A stretch of 64,000 bases of DNA from Stutzerimonas stutzeri. GTDB taxonomy: Bacteria > Pseudomonadota > Gammaproteobacteria > Pseudomonadales > Pseudomonadaceae. Positions 33,499-42,895 of the stretch are shown here, piece by piece (within the stretch, counting starts at the first letter, position 1; every line of letters starts with the position of its first letter). A program made the position numbers and the translations under genes. The notes beneath the pieces were generated by a model. It did no database searches, was not told the DNA's origin, and saw nothing but the letters and a program-made list of their open reading frames with translations. The stretch lies in the NCBI GenBank assembly GCA_002339675.1, contig DDKB01000012.1:62001-126000 (forward strand). The letters run 5' to 3'.

Positions 33499-35085
33499 AT
33501 GAAGCATCCGAAACTCATCCATTATGGCGCACGTGAGGGCGTCACCGGGTCGTGCCATCAGCTGTGGATGGATGACAGCTCCAGCGTATTGATCGATTGC
33601 GGGCAGTTCCAAGGGCAGGACGCGGGCCCGGGCGACGATGAGCTGGCCCTGGATTTCTCCATCGAGGGCATCAAGGCGTTGATCGTGACCCACGTGCACA
33701 TCGACCACGTGGGACGGATTCCGAACCTGCTGGCGGCGGGGTTCAGCGGGCCGATCCTGTGCAGCGAGCCGTCCGCCCGGCTGTTGCCGATCGTGCTGGA
33801 GGACGCCTTTCGGCTGTCCATCAGCCGTGATCAGACGCAACTGGAGCGCTATCTCAAGGTGGTCGAGCAGCGCATCATCGCCCTGCCCTACGACCATTGG
33901 TTCACCCTGAACGAAACAGAGGTCGGCGGTTGTCAGGTGCGCTTGCAGCCGGCCGGGCACGTGCTGGGTTCGGCTTATGTCGAGCTGGAACTGCGCGCCG
34001 CCGGCGATGCCCAGCGGGTGGTGTTCAGCGGTGATCTGGGCGCGCCGCATTCACCGCTGCTGCCGGACCTGGTTCCACCCGAGCGTGCGGACCTGCTGAT
34101 CCTGGAAAGCACCTACGGCGACCGCCGGCACGAAGACCGCGTGCATCGTCGCGAGCGGCTGCAAGCGGCCATCGAACGGGCCCTGGCCGATGAGGGCACG
34201 GTGCTGATTCCGTCGTTCAGCATTGGCCGTACCCAGGAGCTGCTGTACGAGCTGGAAGAGATCCTGCATAAGCGAAACGATGCGGCGGAGGCCAGCGACT
34301 CGCCCAGCGCATCCGCCCGGCAAGCGCAGGAAGGCGATCCGGATATCGACTGGCCGCATGTCCCGATCATCCTCGATTCGCCGCTGGCCAGCCGCTTCAC
34401 CACCACCTACAAGGAGTTGCAGGCCTTCTGGGACGAGGACGCACGCGAGCGCCTGGGCGAAGGTCGCAAGCCGCTGTCGTTCAAGCAGCTGATCACGGTG
34501 GACAGCCACGACGAGCACATGCGCATCGTCGAGCACCTCACCCAGACCGCGCGGCCGGCCATCGTCATCGCGGGCAACGGCATGTGCTCCGGCGGGCGCA
34601 TCGTCAACTACCTGAAGGCGATGCTCGGCGACCCACGCCACAACGTGGTGTTCATCGGTTACCAGGGCAAGGGCACGCCAGGGCGAGATATCCAGACCCA
34701 CGGGCCGGACGGCGGTTTCGTCGATCTGGACGGCCAGCGCGTCGACATCCGCGCCGGCATCGACAGCGTCGGCGGCTATTCGGCGCACGGGGATCAGGCG
34801 GATCTGGTCGGCTTCGTCACCCGGATGCAAGAATGGCCGAAGGCAATCCGTCCACGGCGAAGCCCCGGCCAAGCAGCAACTGGCCGAGGTGCTGCGGGCG
34901 CGGTACCGGGACGCCGGAGAGAACGCAGACATCAGCATCCCCTAACTGGCGTATCGGCACACCGCTCTCGCACCGCAGCAATCCCGGCGAGCGCGCCGCG
35001 AGGCATGCCGCTCACCCGATTGCTCGTCCGCCTCGCGCCAGTGCTAGAGTCGCTGCTCCACAGCCGCACAACCCCCTACAGCTAG
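33499..35085 (+). CDS. MBL-fold/beta-CASP RNA-processing-type hydrolase with frameshifted C-terminus
   Basis: The first 451 residues form a metallo-beta-lactamase plus beta-CASP protein: THVHIDHVGR (Zn ligands), HVLGSAYVEL, FSGDLGAPH, LILESTYGDR, then GNGMCSGGRIVNYL and GGYSAHGDQADL. Such proteins are RNase J/CPSF73-like nucleases or their relatives. The RNA-specificity tail should continue IRLVHGE..., but after KAIR (34851) the frame is lost. The expected VHGEAPAKQQLAEVL is encoded from 34850 in another frame, ending at a TAA at 34943-34945. The actual ORF instead runs 77 unrelated, arginine-rich residues to 35085. AAGGAA precedes the start. Confidence 0.8.
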   Translation: MKHPKLIHYGAREGVTGSCHQLWMDDSSSVLIDCGQFQGQDAGPGDDELALDFSIEGIKALIVTHVHIDHVGRIPNLLAAGFSGPILCSEPSARLLPIVLEDAFRLSISRDQTQLERYLKVVEQRIIALPYDHWFTLNETEVGGCQVRLQPAGHVLGSAYVELELRAAGDAQRVVFSGDLGAPHSPLLPDLVPPERADLLILESTYGDRRHEDRVHRRERLQAAIERALADEGTVLIPSFSIGRTQELLYELEEILHKRNDAAEASDSPSASARQAQEGDPDIDWPHVPIILDSPLASRFTTTYKELQAFWDEDARERLGEGRKPLSFKQLITVDSHDEHMRIVEHLTQTARPAIVIAGNGMCSGGRIVNYLKAMLGDPRHNVVFIGYQGKGTPGRDIQTHGPDGGFVDLDGQRVDIRAGIDSVGGYSAHGDQADLVGFVTRMQEWPKAIRPRRSPGQAATGRGAAGAVPGRRRERRHQHPLTGVSAHRSRTAAIPASAPRGMPLTRLLVRLAPVLESLLHSRTTPYS

Positions 35086-35095
35086 CGAGGCTTCC

Positions 35096-35488
35096 ATGCT
35101 CAACCATGTAATGGTCGGTACGAATGATCTTGAACGGTCGAAGCGGTTCTACGACGCCGTGCTCGGCCTGCTCGGCGCCGGCGAGCCGATCCGCAACACG
35201 GGCCCCACCGGGCACACCCGCCTTTTCTACCGCCACGACGGCAGCCTCTTCGGTGTCACAGAACCCATCAACGGCGAACCGGCGACGATCGCCAATGGCG
35301 GCACGATTGGCTTCAAGTGCAACTCGCCCGAGCAGGTCCAGGCGTTTCACGACGTCGCGGTCGCTCATGGCGGCACCACCTGCGAGGACCCACCGGGCCT
35401 GCGCGAAAGCAGCCTCGGCGCGATGCACCTGGGCTACGTCCGCGACCCGGACGGCAACAAGCTGTGCGCCATTTACCGCGCGCCGTGA
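35096..35488 (+). CDS. VOC-superfamily protein (glyoxalase-like)
   Basis: This 130-residue protein has the VOC pattern MLNHVMVGTNDLERSKRFYDAVLG and a C-terminus HLGYVRDPDGNKLCAIYRAP. It is of the short single-chain group common in proteobacteria, without a defined substrate. GCGAGG precedes the ATG. Its start is only 10 bp after the extended end of the frameshifted MBL gene; with the original MBL stop there would have been a 150-bp spacer. Confidence 0.85.
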   Translation: MLNHVMVGTNDLERSKRFYDAVLGLLGAGEPIRNTGPTGHTRLFYRHDGSLFGVTEPINGEPATIANGGTIGFKCNSPEQVQAFHDVAVAHGGTTCEDPPGLRESSLGAMHLGYVRDPDGNKLCAIYRAP

Positions 35489-35649
35489 GCACACGGCCGG
35501 CCCCCCTTCCGCCGGCTGCCTCGAGGCGCATCAGGCGCCGATAGACCCCCTCGCTGCCGAGACGGCAGCGAGGCTCGGTCCACGACACCGCGCTCGTCCC
35601 GCAACCCTGGGCTATAAACAGTGCTCCCAGGCCTGCCCGAGAAACCGCC

Positions 35650-36486
35650 ATGACCCGCCCCACCGTATGTGAAAAACGCGCCGCCTTCCGCGAGCTTCAC
35701 CGTGCCGGCTGCTTTCTGCTGCCCAACCCCTGGGACGCTGGCGGCGCCCGCTTGCTCGAGCAACTTGGCTACCGGGCGCTGGCGACCACCAGCTCGGGGT
35801 ATGCCTGGTCGCAGGCCCAGGCGGATGGCCAGCTGTCGCGCGATGACACCCTGGCGCACCTGCGCTACATGGCCGCCGTCAGCGACCTGCCGATCAACGC
35901 GGATTTCAAAAGCGGCTTCGGGCGGACGCCGGAGGAGGTGTTCGAGAGTGTCAGCCTGGCAGTGGACACCGGCGTGGCGGGGCTGTCGGTGGAGGACTCG
36001 ACCGGCGACCCCGCCCGGCCCGTGCGCGACAAGGCCGAAGCCGTGGAGCGCCTGCAGGCGGCACGCGCCGCCATCGATGCCCTCGGCGGCGACACCCTGC
36101 TGGTGGCGCGCGCGGAAAACCACTTTTTGGGGCGTGACGATCTGGACGACACCGTCGAACGTCTGCTCGCCTTCTCGCAGGCCGGAGCGGACTGTTTGTA
36201 CGCGCCAGGCCTGAAGACCCGTGAAGAAATCCAGACGGTGGTGGCGGCCGTTGCGCCCAAGCCGGTGAACGTGCTGATTGGCTGGGCCAGCGAACTGACG
36301 GTCGAGGCGCTGGCCGAGCTCGGCGTCAGGCGCATCAGCGTCGGCGGCGCCCTGGCCCGCGTCGCCTGGGGCGGGTTCATCGACGCGGCGCGCACGATGA
36401 TCGAACAGGGTCGTTTCGATGGCTTTCGCGATGCGCCAACGGGGGCGCAGCTCGATGAACGTCTGCGTGCGGACGGGCTCCGGTAG
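35650..36486 (+). CDS. Isocitrate lyase/PEP mutase-family enzyme
   Basis: The 278-residue TIM-barrel protein has PNPWDAGGARLLEQLGYRALATTSSG, ADFKSGFG, and GLSVEDSTGDPARPVRDKAEAVER, the metal- and substrate-binding loops of the PEP mutase/isocitrate lyase superfamily. Members cleave or form C-C or P-C bonds of 2-oxo or 2-hydroxy acids; it could be an oxaloacetate hydrolase/decarboxylase-like enzyme. No phosphonate gene is nearby, so PEP mutase activity is unlikely. The lyase KKCGH motif is absent. Confidence 0.82.
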   Translation: MTRPTVCEKRAAFRELHRAGCFLLPNPWDAGGARLLEQLGYRALATTSSGYAWSQAQADGQLSRDDTLAHLRYMAAVSDLPINADFKSGFGRTPEEVFESVSLAVDTGVAGLSVEDSTGDPARPVRDKAEAVERLQAARAAIDALGGDTLLVARAENHFLGRDDLDDTVERLLAFSQAGADCLYAPGLKTREEIQTVVAAVAPKPVNVLIGWASELTVEALAELGVRRISVGGALARVAWGGFIDAARTMIEQGRFDGFRDAPTGAQLDERLRADGLR

Positions 36487-36812
36487 CCGCTTCGGCCGTG
36501 CCCGGCAGGCTCCCCTTCTGACGCAAGGCCGACGCGGCCTGCAGCACGGCTGCCGCCGCGCCCGGCCGCAGGAGACGGGCGACAGCTCCGATGCGCGTCT
36601 ACGCCAGCACTTCGCTACCACCCACAGCGGATCGCCGCTACCATGCCCTGCGGCGGCGCAAACCGGCTGGCTCACGGAACGCTCCCGCCTGCCCGCAGTC
36701 CGCTCAATGACGGGCCGAGATCGCCCTGTCCAGTGTCGGACAGGCGCGTCGCGCCGCCCGGCTGATCGGCATGGCGCTGACCGGCCCCCACCCGACGATA
36801 CGCAGGAACCAC
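36487..36812. other. 326-bp spacer before the first hybrid kinase gene
   Basis: No gene is visible. The only clear element is the 6-bp inverted repeat CTGTCC-agtgtc-GGACAG at 36726-36743, about 70 bases before the kinase start, which could be an operator or part of a promoter. No consensus promoter was found. Confidence 0.4.
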
Positions 36813-38888
36813 ATGGCAGGCGGAACGACGCAAGCAACACGCATTCTTTTCGGCGCGCGCGACAGCGCCGAACGCGGCCAGCTCGCCACGCGCCTGGCGG
36901 CCGAGGGGTACAGCGTCAGCCACTGCACCGACGAGGCAAGCCTGGTGCGCCGGCTCGACGGGACGATCGAGGTGGTGATCCTGGCAGACGCGCTGGCCGG
37001 CGGACCGCTCGAGGCAACCGCCACGGCGCTCGCGCACCTGGCCGATGGCCATGTCATGCCTTTTCTGCTGCTCAGCCAGGCGGGAGAAACCCATGCGGCG
37101 GTTCGGGCGCGGCTGCCCGAGGCGATCGACGACTTCATCGTGCTCGAGGAGCCGGTCGCTACCGCCACGCTGCTCAGCTGCCTGGCGACCTGTGCGCGCC
37201 TGCGCCAGCACCAGCTCGCCCAGCATCGCGCGGCCATCGAGCGGGCCGACCAGCGCGCCCGCTTCGAGCGGTTGATCGAGAACCTGCCGATCGGGGTCTG
37301 CTTTATCGACACCGAAGGCAATACGCTGCTAAGCAACCCCCGCTACGACGAATACGTGCCCGATCACCGAATCCCCTCGACGGCGCCCGAACGCGCCCGG
37401 CGCTGGCTCGGCCTGGACAGCCAGGGCCAGGTGATCCCACCGAGCCAGTACGTCGGCGCACGCGCCCTGCGCGGTGAGCAGGTGAACGGCCAGGACTTCC
37501 GCTACTTCCCCGACGGCGGCGGCGAGCGCTGGCTGCGCCTGAGCAGCGTGCCGCTGTACGACGGCGCGCAGGAGCTGGTGGGCGCGGCGATGGTGATCAT
37601 CGACGTCGACGCGGAAAAGCGGAACGAGGACATGCTGCGCCAGTTCAACCAGGCCCTCGAGCGCGAAGTGGAGCTACGCACCCACGCCTTGCAAGAGGCA
37701 CTGGACCAGTTGACTGTCGAGACCCAGGAGCGCAACCGCGCCGAAGAGCTGCTGCGTCATTCGCAGAAGATGGATGCGGTCGGCCAGCTCACCGGCGGCA
37801 TCGCCCATGACTTCGACAACATGCTGACCGGCATCATCGGCGCTCTGGACCTGATCCGACGGCGCCTGGAAGCCGGCCGCCACGGCGACCTTCCCCGCTA
37901 CCTCGACGCCGCTCAGAGCTCGGCCCAGCGTGCGGCGGCGCTCACCCAGCGGCTGCTGGCGTTCTCCCGGCGGCAATCGCTGCAGACGCGTCCGACCGAG
38001 GTCAATGCGCTGGTCGGTGCACTCACCGAGTTGCTGCAGCGCAGCCTGGGCGAGACCACCGCTTTCGAACTGGACCTGGCCGACAGCGCCGGGCTTGCGC
38101 TGGCCGATCCTCATCAGCTGGAAAACGCCCTGCTTAACCTCACGCTCAATGCCCGCGACGCCATGCCCGACGGCGGCTGCCTGCGCGTCGAGACTGGCCG
38201 CCAGACGGTCGATGCGGCACAGGCCGCGCGGCATGACGTGCCGGCAGGCGACTACGTCCGCCTAAGCGTGATCGACACCGGGGTGGGCATCGCTGCCGCG
38301 CTGCTGGACAAGGTGTTCGAGCCGTTCTTCACCACCAAGCCGCTCGGCCAGGGCACCGGGCTGGGTCTGTCCATGGTCTACGGTTTCGTTCGCCAGAGCC
38401 GCGGCTTCGTCACTGTCCACAGCCGGCCGGGAGAAGGCACCGCCATTGCGCTGTACCTGCCGGCGGCCACCGCCGATGTCGGCGACGAACCGGCTACCAG
38501 CCCGCTGCGCCGGCCAAGCGCGGGCGAAGGGCAGTCGATCCTGGTGGTCGAAGACGATGACGCCGTGCGCCTGCTGCTGCAGACCGCATTGGAAGACCTT
38601 GGCTACCGCGTCCATCTGGCCGCCGACAGCCAGCAGGCGCTGGGCCTCGCGGCGCGCCTCAAAAACCTCGACCTGCTGCTCACCGATGTGGGCCTGCCCG
38701 GCCTGAACGGCCGGCAGCTGGCAGAGATGATCCAGCAGGAGCACGCCGGCCTGCCGGTGGTGCTCATCACCGGCTATGCCGAGCAGGCCAGTATCCGCGA
38801 CGATTTCCTCGGCCCCGGTATGCGCCTGATGACCAAGCCCTTCGCCCTCGACCGCCTGGCCGACACGGTCGCCAGCGCCCTCGCCTAG
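36813..38888 (+). CDS. Hybrid sensor histidine kinase with receiver-like N-terminus, PAS, HK and receiver domains
   Basis: The 691-residue cytoplasmic protein has four parts: a receiver-like domain (about 8-140) missing the paired N-terminal acidic residues; a PAS domain (FERLIENLPIGVCFIDTEGNTLL, about 150-270); a HisKA/HATPase core with GGIAHDFDNML (phospho-acceptor His332), NARDAM and GTGLGLSMVYG; and a C-terminal receiver (LVVEDDDAV, phospho-acceptor Asp625 in LLTDVGLPG). There is no membrane segment. AGGAACC precedes the ATG. The kinase at 42879 has the same layout without PAS. No separate output regulator is adjacent. Confidence 0.9.
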   Translation: MAGGTTQATRILFGARDSAERGQLATRLAAEGYSVSHCTDEASLVRRLDGTIEVVILADALAGGPLEATATALAHLADGHVMPFLLLSQAGETHAAVRARLPEAIDDFIVLEEPVATATLLSCLATCARLRQHQLAQHRAAIERADQRARFERLIENLPIGVCFIDTEGNTLLSNPRYDEYVPDHRIPSTAPERARRWLGLDSQGQVIPPSQYVGARALRGEQVNGQDFRYFPDGGGERWLRLSSVPLYDGAQELVGAAMVIIDVDAEKRNEDMLRQFNQALEREVELRTHALQEALDQLTVETQERNRAEELLRHSQKMDAVGQLTGGIAHDFDNMLTGIIGALDLIRRRLEAGRHGDLPRYLDAAQSSAQRAAALTQRLLAFSRRQSLQTRPTEVNALVGALTELLQRSLGETTAFELDLADSAGLALADPHQLENALLNLTLNARDAMPDGGCLRVETGRQTVDAAQAARHDVPAGDYVRLSVIDTGVGIAAALLDKVFEPFFTTKPLGQGTGLGLSMVYGFVRQSRGFVTVHSRPGEGTAIALYLPAATADVGDEPATSPLRRPSAGEGQSILVVEDDDAVRLLLQTALEDLGYRVHLAADSQQALGLAARLKNLDLLLTDVGLPGLNGRQLAEMIQQEHAGLPVVLITGYAEQASIRDDFLGPGMRLMTKPFALDRLADTVASALA

Positions 38889-38953
38889 CCGCTCGGCTGA
38901 GCGCATCGGGGCGCGCCAAGCGACACCACGGCAGGCACTCGGCGGCAAGCACC

Positions 38954-39655
38954 TCACCAGGGCAAGGCGTTCCCGTTATAGGCATAAAACCCACCGCTGA
39001 CCTCCGGCCCCAGACCGTCGACTACCCGCAACAAATCCCTCGCTGCGTCGGCTGCCGGCCGGCCGATCTCGGCGCCACGGAACGGCTGCGACAACCGCGA
39101 GTTCACCGTACCCGGGTGCAGCGCCAGCAGCACGGCATTGGGCTGGCTGCGCCTGATCTCGATGGCGGCGGTCTTGATCAGCATGTTCAGCGCGGCCTTG
39201 GAGGCGCGGTAGCTGTACCAGCCGCCGAGGCGGTTGTCGCCGATGCTGCCAACCTTGGCCGAGAGCATGGCGAACACGCCGCGCTGGCGATCGAGCTGGC
39301 CGCTGAAGTGGCGCAGCAGCAGGGCCGGGCCGACAGTGTTGACCTGGAAAGTGGCCAGCAGCTGAGTCTGGTCGAGGTCGGCCAGGCGTTTTTCCGGCAT
39401 GAAGTCCGGCCCGTGTAGCACGCCGGCCGCGTTGATGATCAGGTGAAACGGCCCCTGCCCCGACACGTCGGCCGCGGCCCGCTCGATGCTCGCGGGGTCG
39501 GTCAGGTCGAGAGGCGGCACCGATGCACGGCCCAGGCCGACCACCGCGGCGCAGCGCGGGTCGTCTCGCAGCGCATCGACCAGGGCGGCGCCGATGCCCC
39601 CGGAGGCGCCGATGACCAGGGCGCGAAAGCCTGCGGGGAATGAGTCCAGCGGCAT
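38954..39655 (-). CDS. SDR-family oxidoreductase (C-factor-like)
   Basis: The 233-residue protein has a short SDR layout: ALVIGASGGIGAALVDAL, INAAGVLHG, MLSAKVGSIGDN and YRASKAALNM (catalytic Tyr and Lys). The AKVGSI-DN context resembles the C-factor/CsgA-type SDR group of Myxococcus, which is unrelated to curli. Substrate unknown. It follows the UbiB-like gene by 17 bp. Confidence 0.85.
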   Translation of the reverse strand: MPLDSFPAGFRALVIGASGGIGAALVDALRDDPRCAAVVGLGRASVPPLDLTDPASIERAAADVSGQGPFHLIINAAGVLHGPDFMPEKRLADLDQTQLLATFQVNTVGPALLLRHFSGQLDRQRGVFAMLSAKVGSIGDNRLGGWYSYRASKAALNMLIKTAAIEIRRSQPNAVLLALHPGTVNSRLSQPFRGAEIGRPAADAARDLLRVVDGLGPEVSGGFYAYNGNALPW

Positions 39656-39672
39656 GATGATCTCCAGCGGTT

Positions 39673-40980
39673 TCAGGGTCGGGGGACGCCGGCGTCACGG
39701 CACCAGCGTTCGATATGCGCGGCGAGCAGGTCGGCGATGGGCAGGCAGGCCCCGAGCCGGTAGAGGTTCCAGTAGTGCCCTTCCAGGGTGCGGTTGACCA
39801 GCAGTGTTCCGGAAGCCGGCTGCAGGCTGCCGAGCGCGGACATGACCAGCGGAAACAGCTCGACCAGTTGCTGGTGCAGCGACGCACCGCGGAAATCCCA
39901 CTGCGCACCGGGCTGCAACAAGGGATGCAGCAGCAGATGGATGCGGCGGTACAGGCCGTGAGGCGGCGCGCTGCCGGGCTGACGCCCGCCGAGCGCCTGG
40001 AATCCCGCCTCCAGCGCCTCACTGGACGGGCCGCGCAACGCGTCGAACAGCTGCACGTAGGCGCGCAGCAACGGCGCCGGCAGCGCCACGACACTGCCGA
40101 AGTCATAGACCACCAGCTCGCCGGTCTCGCGCCAGGCGAAGTTGCCCGGATGCGGGTCGGCGTGCAGCACGCCCATCCCGAAGGCCTGTTCGGCCAGCCA
40201 CTGGCAGAGCGTTTCGGCCAGCCGTTGCCGGGCGGCTGCAGAGGCGCGGTCGACCTCGTTGAACGAGCGCCCGGTTTGTTCGTCCTGCACCAGCACGCCC
40301 GGACGGCACAGCGCCGCCGCGACGCCGGGCACGACCACCCCGGGCCAGCCGGCGAAATGCGCAGCGAAGCGCTCGGCGCTGCGCCGCTCGGCGTCGTAGT
40401 CGAGTTCCTGTTCGATGGCGTACTGCAGCTCGCGGTAGACCGCCTCCAGCCGCGCCGCCGGCGTACCGAACAGGCGCCCCAGCGGCATCAGCCGCCGCAG
40501 CTGGCGCAGGTCGGCGTCGCAGATGGCGCGGATGCCCGGGTACTGGATCTTCATCACCAGCGTCCGCCCCTGCCGATCCTGGGCGCGATGGACCTGGCCC
40601 AGCGAGGCCGCCGCGGCGGGCTTGTGCTCGATCGACTCGAATACCTGGTAGAGCTGGCCGCCGTAGAGCCGTTGCAGGTGCGCTTCGAGGGAGGCGAACG
40701 GCAGCGAGGGCACCTGGTTCTGCAAGCGCGCCAGCGCGGCGCTGATCGGCGGCGGCAGCACGTCCTGCCACTGCGAGGCCTGCTGGCCGAGCTTGAGCAC
40801 CGGGCCCTTCATCTGGCCCAGGGTGTCGCCGAGCAGCTGGCCGACCGGCGTCCAGTCGACCCGTGAAGAGCCGGGCGTGATGCGCTGCACCAGCAGGTTG
40901 CCGGCGATGCGCGCGCCGGCGCCGCCCAGGTTCAGGAAGCGCCCCAGCGCCGAAGCCGACGGTGGTGAGAATCGAGGCAT
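39673..40980 (-). CDS. ABC1/UbiB-family atypical kinase-like protein
   Basis: The 435-residue protein carries the ABC1 signatures: KxGQ (GPVLKLGQQASQWQDVLP), the alanine-rich loop PAAAASLGQVHRA, VMKIQYPG (nucleotide-binding Lys), EQELDYDAE, HADPHPGNF and YDFGSV (metal-binding Asp). Relatives such as UbiB and Coq8 support quinone-lipid synthesis or handling. It is shorter than UbiB and lacks the C-terminal membrane helices, so it is a paralogue rather than ubiB itself. It precedes an SDR gene, which may act on the same lipid. Confidence 0.85.
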   Translation of the reverse strand: MPRFSPPSASALGRFLNLGGAGARIAGNLLVQRITPGSSRVDWTPVGQLLGDTLGQMKGPVLKLGQQASQWQDVLPPPISAALARLQNQVPSLPFASLEAHLQRLYGGQLYQVFESIEHKPAAAASLGQVHRAQDRQGRTLVMKIQYPGIRAICDADLRQLRRLMPLGRLFGTPAARLEAVYRELQYAIEQELDYDAERRSAERFAAHFAGWPGVVVPGVAAALCRPGVLVQDEQTGRSFNEVDRASAAARQRLAETLCQWLAEQAFGMGVLHADPHPGNFAWRETGELVVYDFGSVVALPAPLLRAYVQLFDALRGPSSEALEAGFQALGGRQPGSAPPHGLYRRIHLLLHPLLQPGAQWDFRGASLHQQLVELFPLVMSALGSLQPASGTLLVNRTLEGHYWNLYRLGACLPIADLLAAHIERWCRDAGVPRP

Positions 40981-41368
40981 GCTGGCTACCCGTCGTGGTC
41001 AGGGGTTCGATCATGATCCCGCACGCCGGCCGATCCAAGCGGCGGCGCGTTGCAAGCCGTTACCGCCGCGACCGCGCCGACGGGCGGTTGGCACCCTCGG
41101 CCACCTGAAAATGGCCACTGTTATGCCATCGCTCGGAACGGCGCGGCAAAAGCCGAGTCCGATAAAAGGCTACGCCTCTGGATCGGGCGCCTGCCGACCG
41201 CAAGACTGGGCTCCGGCACTGCACACGGCGACCCGCCAGGAGGCTTTTTGCCCGACCGCCTACCCGGCCTTTACGGGCGTGTTCCCCGCTGCGCCGGCGC
41301 ACCCACGCCGGTAGCCGGGAACGAGGTTACGCCGCTTCGCCCTGAGAGGCGGCGTGAGGAGTAAGGAA
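40981..41368. other. 388-bp divergent spacer between the UbiB-like and KaiC-like genes
   Basis: The region must hold promoters for both directions, but I can name none with confidence. Several inverted repeats occur, including the hairpin at 41329-41355. GAACGA-(16)-CCTGAG (41319-41346) loosely resembles an AlgU/RpoE promoter, but its start point would fall on the ribosome site, so I do not call it. Small frames here look random. Confidence 0.4.
41329..41355 (+). promoter_or_regulatory. Hairpin abutting the ribosome site of the KaiC-like gene
   Basis: ACGCCGC-(13)-GCGGCGT is a perfect 7-bp stem. The 3' arm ends at 41355, directly followed by GAGGAG (41356-41361), 7 bases before the ATG. In the mRNA such a stem could affect access to the ribosome site. 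Confidence 0.4.
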
Positions 41369-42895
41369 ATGAACGAATCCGACGCACGCGGCGCGCTCCA
41401 GGACGACGAGGCGCCCCGCATCTCCACCGGCAGCGAAGGCCTCGACGACATTCTCGGCGGCGGCCTGGACCCCAACCGCATGTACCTCTACGAGGGCAGC
41501 CCCGGCTCGGGCAAGACCACCATTGCCCTGCAGTTCCTGCTTGAAGGCGCGCGCCAGGGCGAGCGCGTGCTCTACGTCACCCTGTCGGAAACCAAGGCCG
41601 AGCTGGAGCTGGTTGCCAAGCGCCACGGCTGGACGCTGGACGGCATCGACGTCTTCGAGCTGGTCACGCCCGAAGCGAGTCTCGACCCGGAACTGGAACT
41701 GACTGTCCTGCACCCGGCCGAAATGGAGCTCAGCGAGACCACCCAGCAGGTCTTCGACCGCGTCACCGAGACCAACCCGACCCGGGTGATTTTCGACAGC
41801 CTCTCGGAGATGCGCCTGCTGGCCCAAAGCCCGCTGCGCTATCGGCGGCAGGTACTGGCGCTCAAACATTTCTTTACCACCCGTCGCTGCACCGTGATCC
41901 TGCTCGATGACCAGACTTCGGAAAGCGGCGACCTGCAGCTGCACTCGATTTCCCACGGCGTGGTGATGCTCGAGCAGGTGGCCGTCGATTACGGCGCCGA
42001 GCGGCGGCGGCTGCGGGTCATCAAGATGCGCGGCATCCAGTTCCGCGGCGGCTACCACGACTTCGTCATCCGCACCGGCGGCGTGCGGATCTACCCCCGT
42101 TTGATCGCGGCCGAGCACCACTCGCGGTACATCGGCGAGGGCGCATCCTCCGGCAACGAGGCGCTGGACAAGATGCTCGGCGGCGGGCTCGAGCGTGGCA
42201 CCAACGCCCTGCTGATCGGCGCCGCGGGCGTCGGCAAGTCCTCGCTGGCGCTGAGCTACGCGGTGGCCGCCTGTCGCCGCGGCGAGCAGGTCGCGTTCTT
42301 CGTCTTCGACGAGAATATCGGCACCCTGCTGGCCCGCGGTCGCGCGCTGGGGCTGGATATCGAACCCTGGATCGACCAGGGCCTGCTGCACCTGCAGCAG
42401 GTTGACCCGGCCGAGCTGTCGCCCGGTGAATTCACCGCGGCCGTGCGCCACAGCGTGGAGGTCCAGGGCGCCAAGCTGGTCCTGCTCGACAGCCTCAACG
42501 GCTACATGCACGCCATGCCGGACGGCAAGTTCCTGATCCTGCAGATGCACGAGCTGCTGAGCTACCTGGGCCAGAAAGGCGTGGTCAGCATCATGGTGCT
42601 GGCCCAGCACGGACTCGTCGGTCCGATGGATACCCCGATCGATATCAGCTACCTCAGCGATGCGGTTATCATGCTGCGCTATTTCGAACACGCCGGCATC
42701 GTCCGCAGGGCCCTGTCGGTGGTGAAGAAACGCAGCGGACGGCATGAAAACACCGTTCGCGAATACCGCCTCAGCACCGCCGGCATTCAGGTCGGGCCGC
42801 CGTTGAGCCAGTTCAGCGGCATCCTCTCGGGCACACCGACCTACACCGGTGATGCGACCCAGCTACTGACAGACGAGCATGACGACGCCCACTAA
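41369..42895 (+). CDS. KaiC-like double-domain RecA-superfamily ATPase
   Basis: The 508-residue protein has two KaiC modules. Module one (about 15-245) has TGSEGLDDILGGGLDP, Walker A EGSPGSGKTT (42-51) and Walker B VIFDSLSEMR. Module two (about 260-490) has SGNEALDKMLGGGLERG, Walker A GAAGVGKSS (about 284-292) and LVLLDSLNGY. This matches the two-domain KaiC-like proteins widespread in proteobacteria. No kaiA or kaiB gene is present, so it is not a circadian oscillator on this evidence. It overlaps the kinase gene by 17 bp, implying a KaiC-kinase signalling pair. Confidence 0.92.
   Translation: MNESDARGALQDDEAPRISTGSEGLDDILGGGLDPNRMYLYEGSPGSGKTTIALQFLLEGARQGERVLYVTLSETKAELELVAKRHGWTLDGIDVFELVTPEASLDPELELTVLHPAEMELSETTQQVFDRVTETNPTRVIFDSLSEMRLLAQSPLRYRRQVLALKHFFTTRRCTVILLDDQTSESGDLQLHSISHGVVMLEQVAVDYGAERRRLRVIKMRGIQFRGGYHDFVIRTGGVRIYPRLIAAEHHSRYIGEGASSGNEALDKMLGGGLERGTNALLIGAAGVGKSSLALSYAVAACRRGEQVAFFVFDENIGTLLARGRALGLDIEPWIDQGLLHLQQVDPAELSPGEFTAAVRHSVEVQGAKLVLLDSLNGYMHAMPDGKFLILQMHELLSYLGQKGVVSIMVLAQHGLVGPMDTPIDISYLSDAVIMLRYFEHAGIVRRALSVVKKRSGRHENTVREYRLSTAGIQVGPPLSQFSGILSGTPTYTGDATQLLTDEHDDAH

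Noticed and set aside
36726..36743. CTGT...ACAG inverted repeat before the first hybrid kinase, considered as a LexA box
   Set aside because: The half-sites are 10 bases apart instead of 8 and the core is GC-rich.
38954..39655. The SDR near the UbiB-like gene considered as a curli-related CsgA because of its C-factor resemblance
   Set aside because: Myxococcus CsgA (C-factor) is an SDR and shares only its name with curli CsgA.
41319..41346. AlgU/RpoE-like promoter before the KaiC-like gene
   Set aside because: The match is partial and the start point would fall on the ribosome site, leaving no leader.
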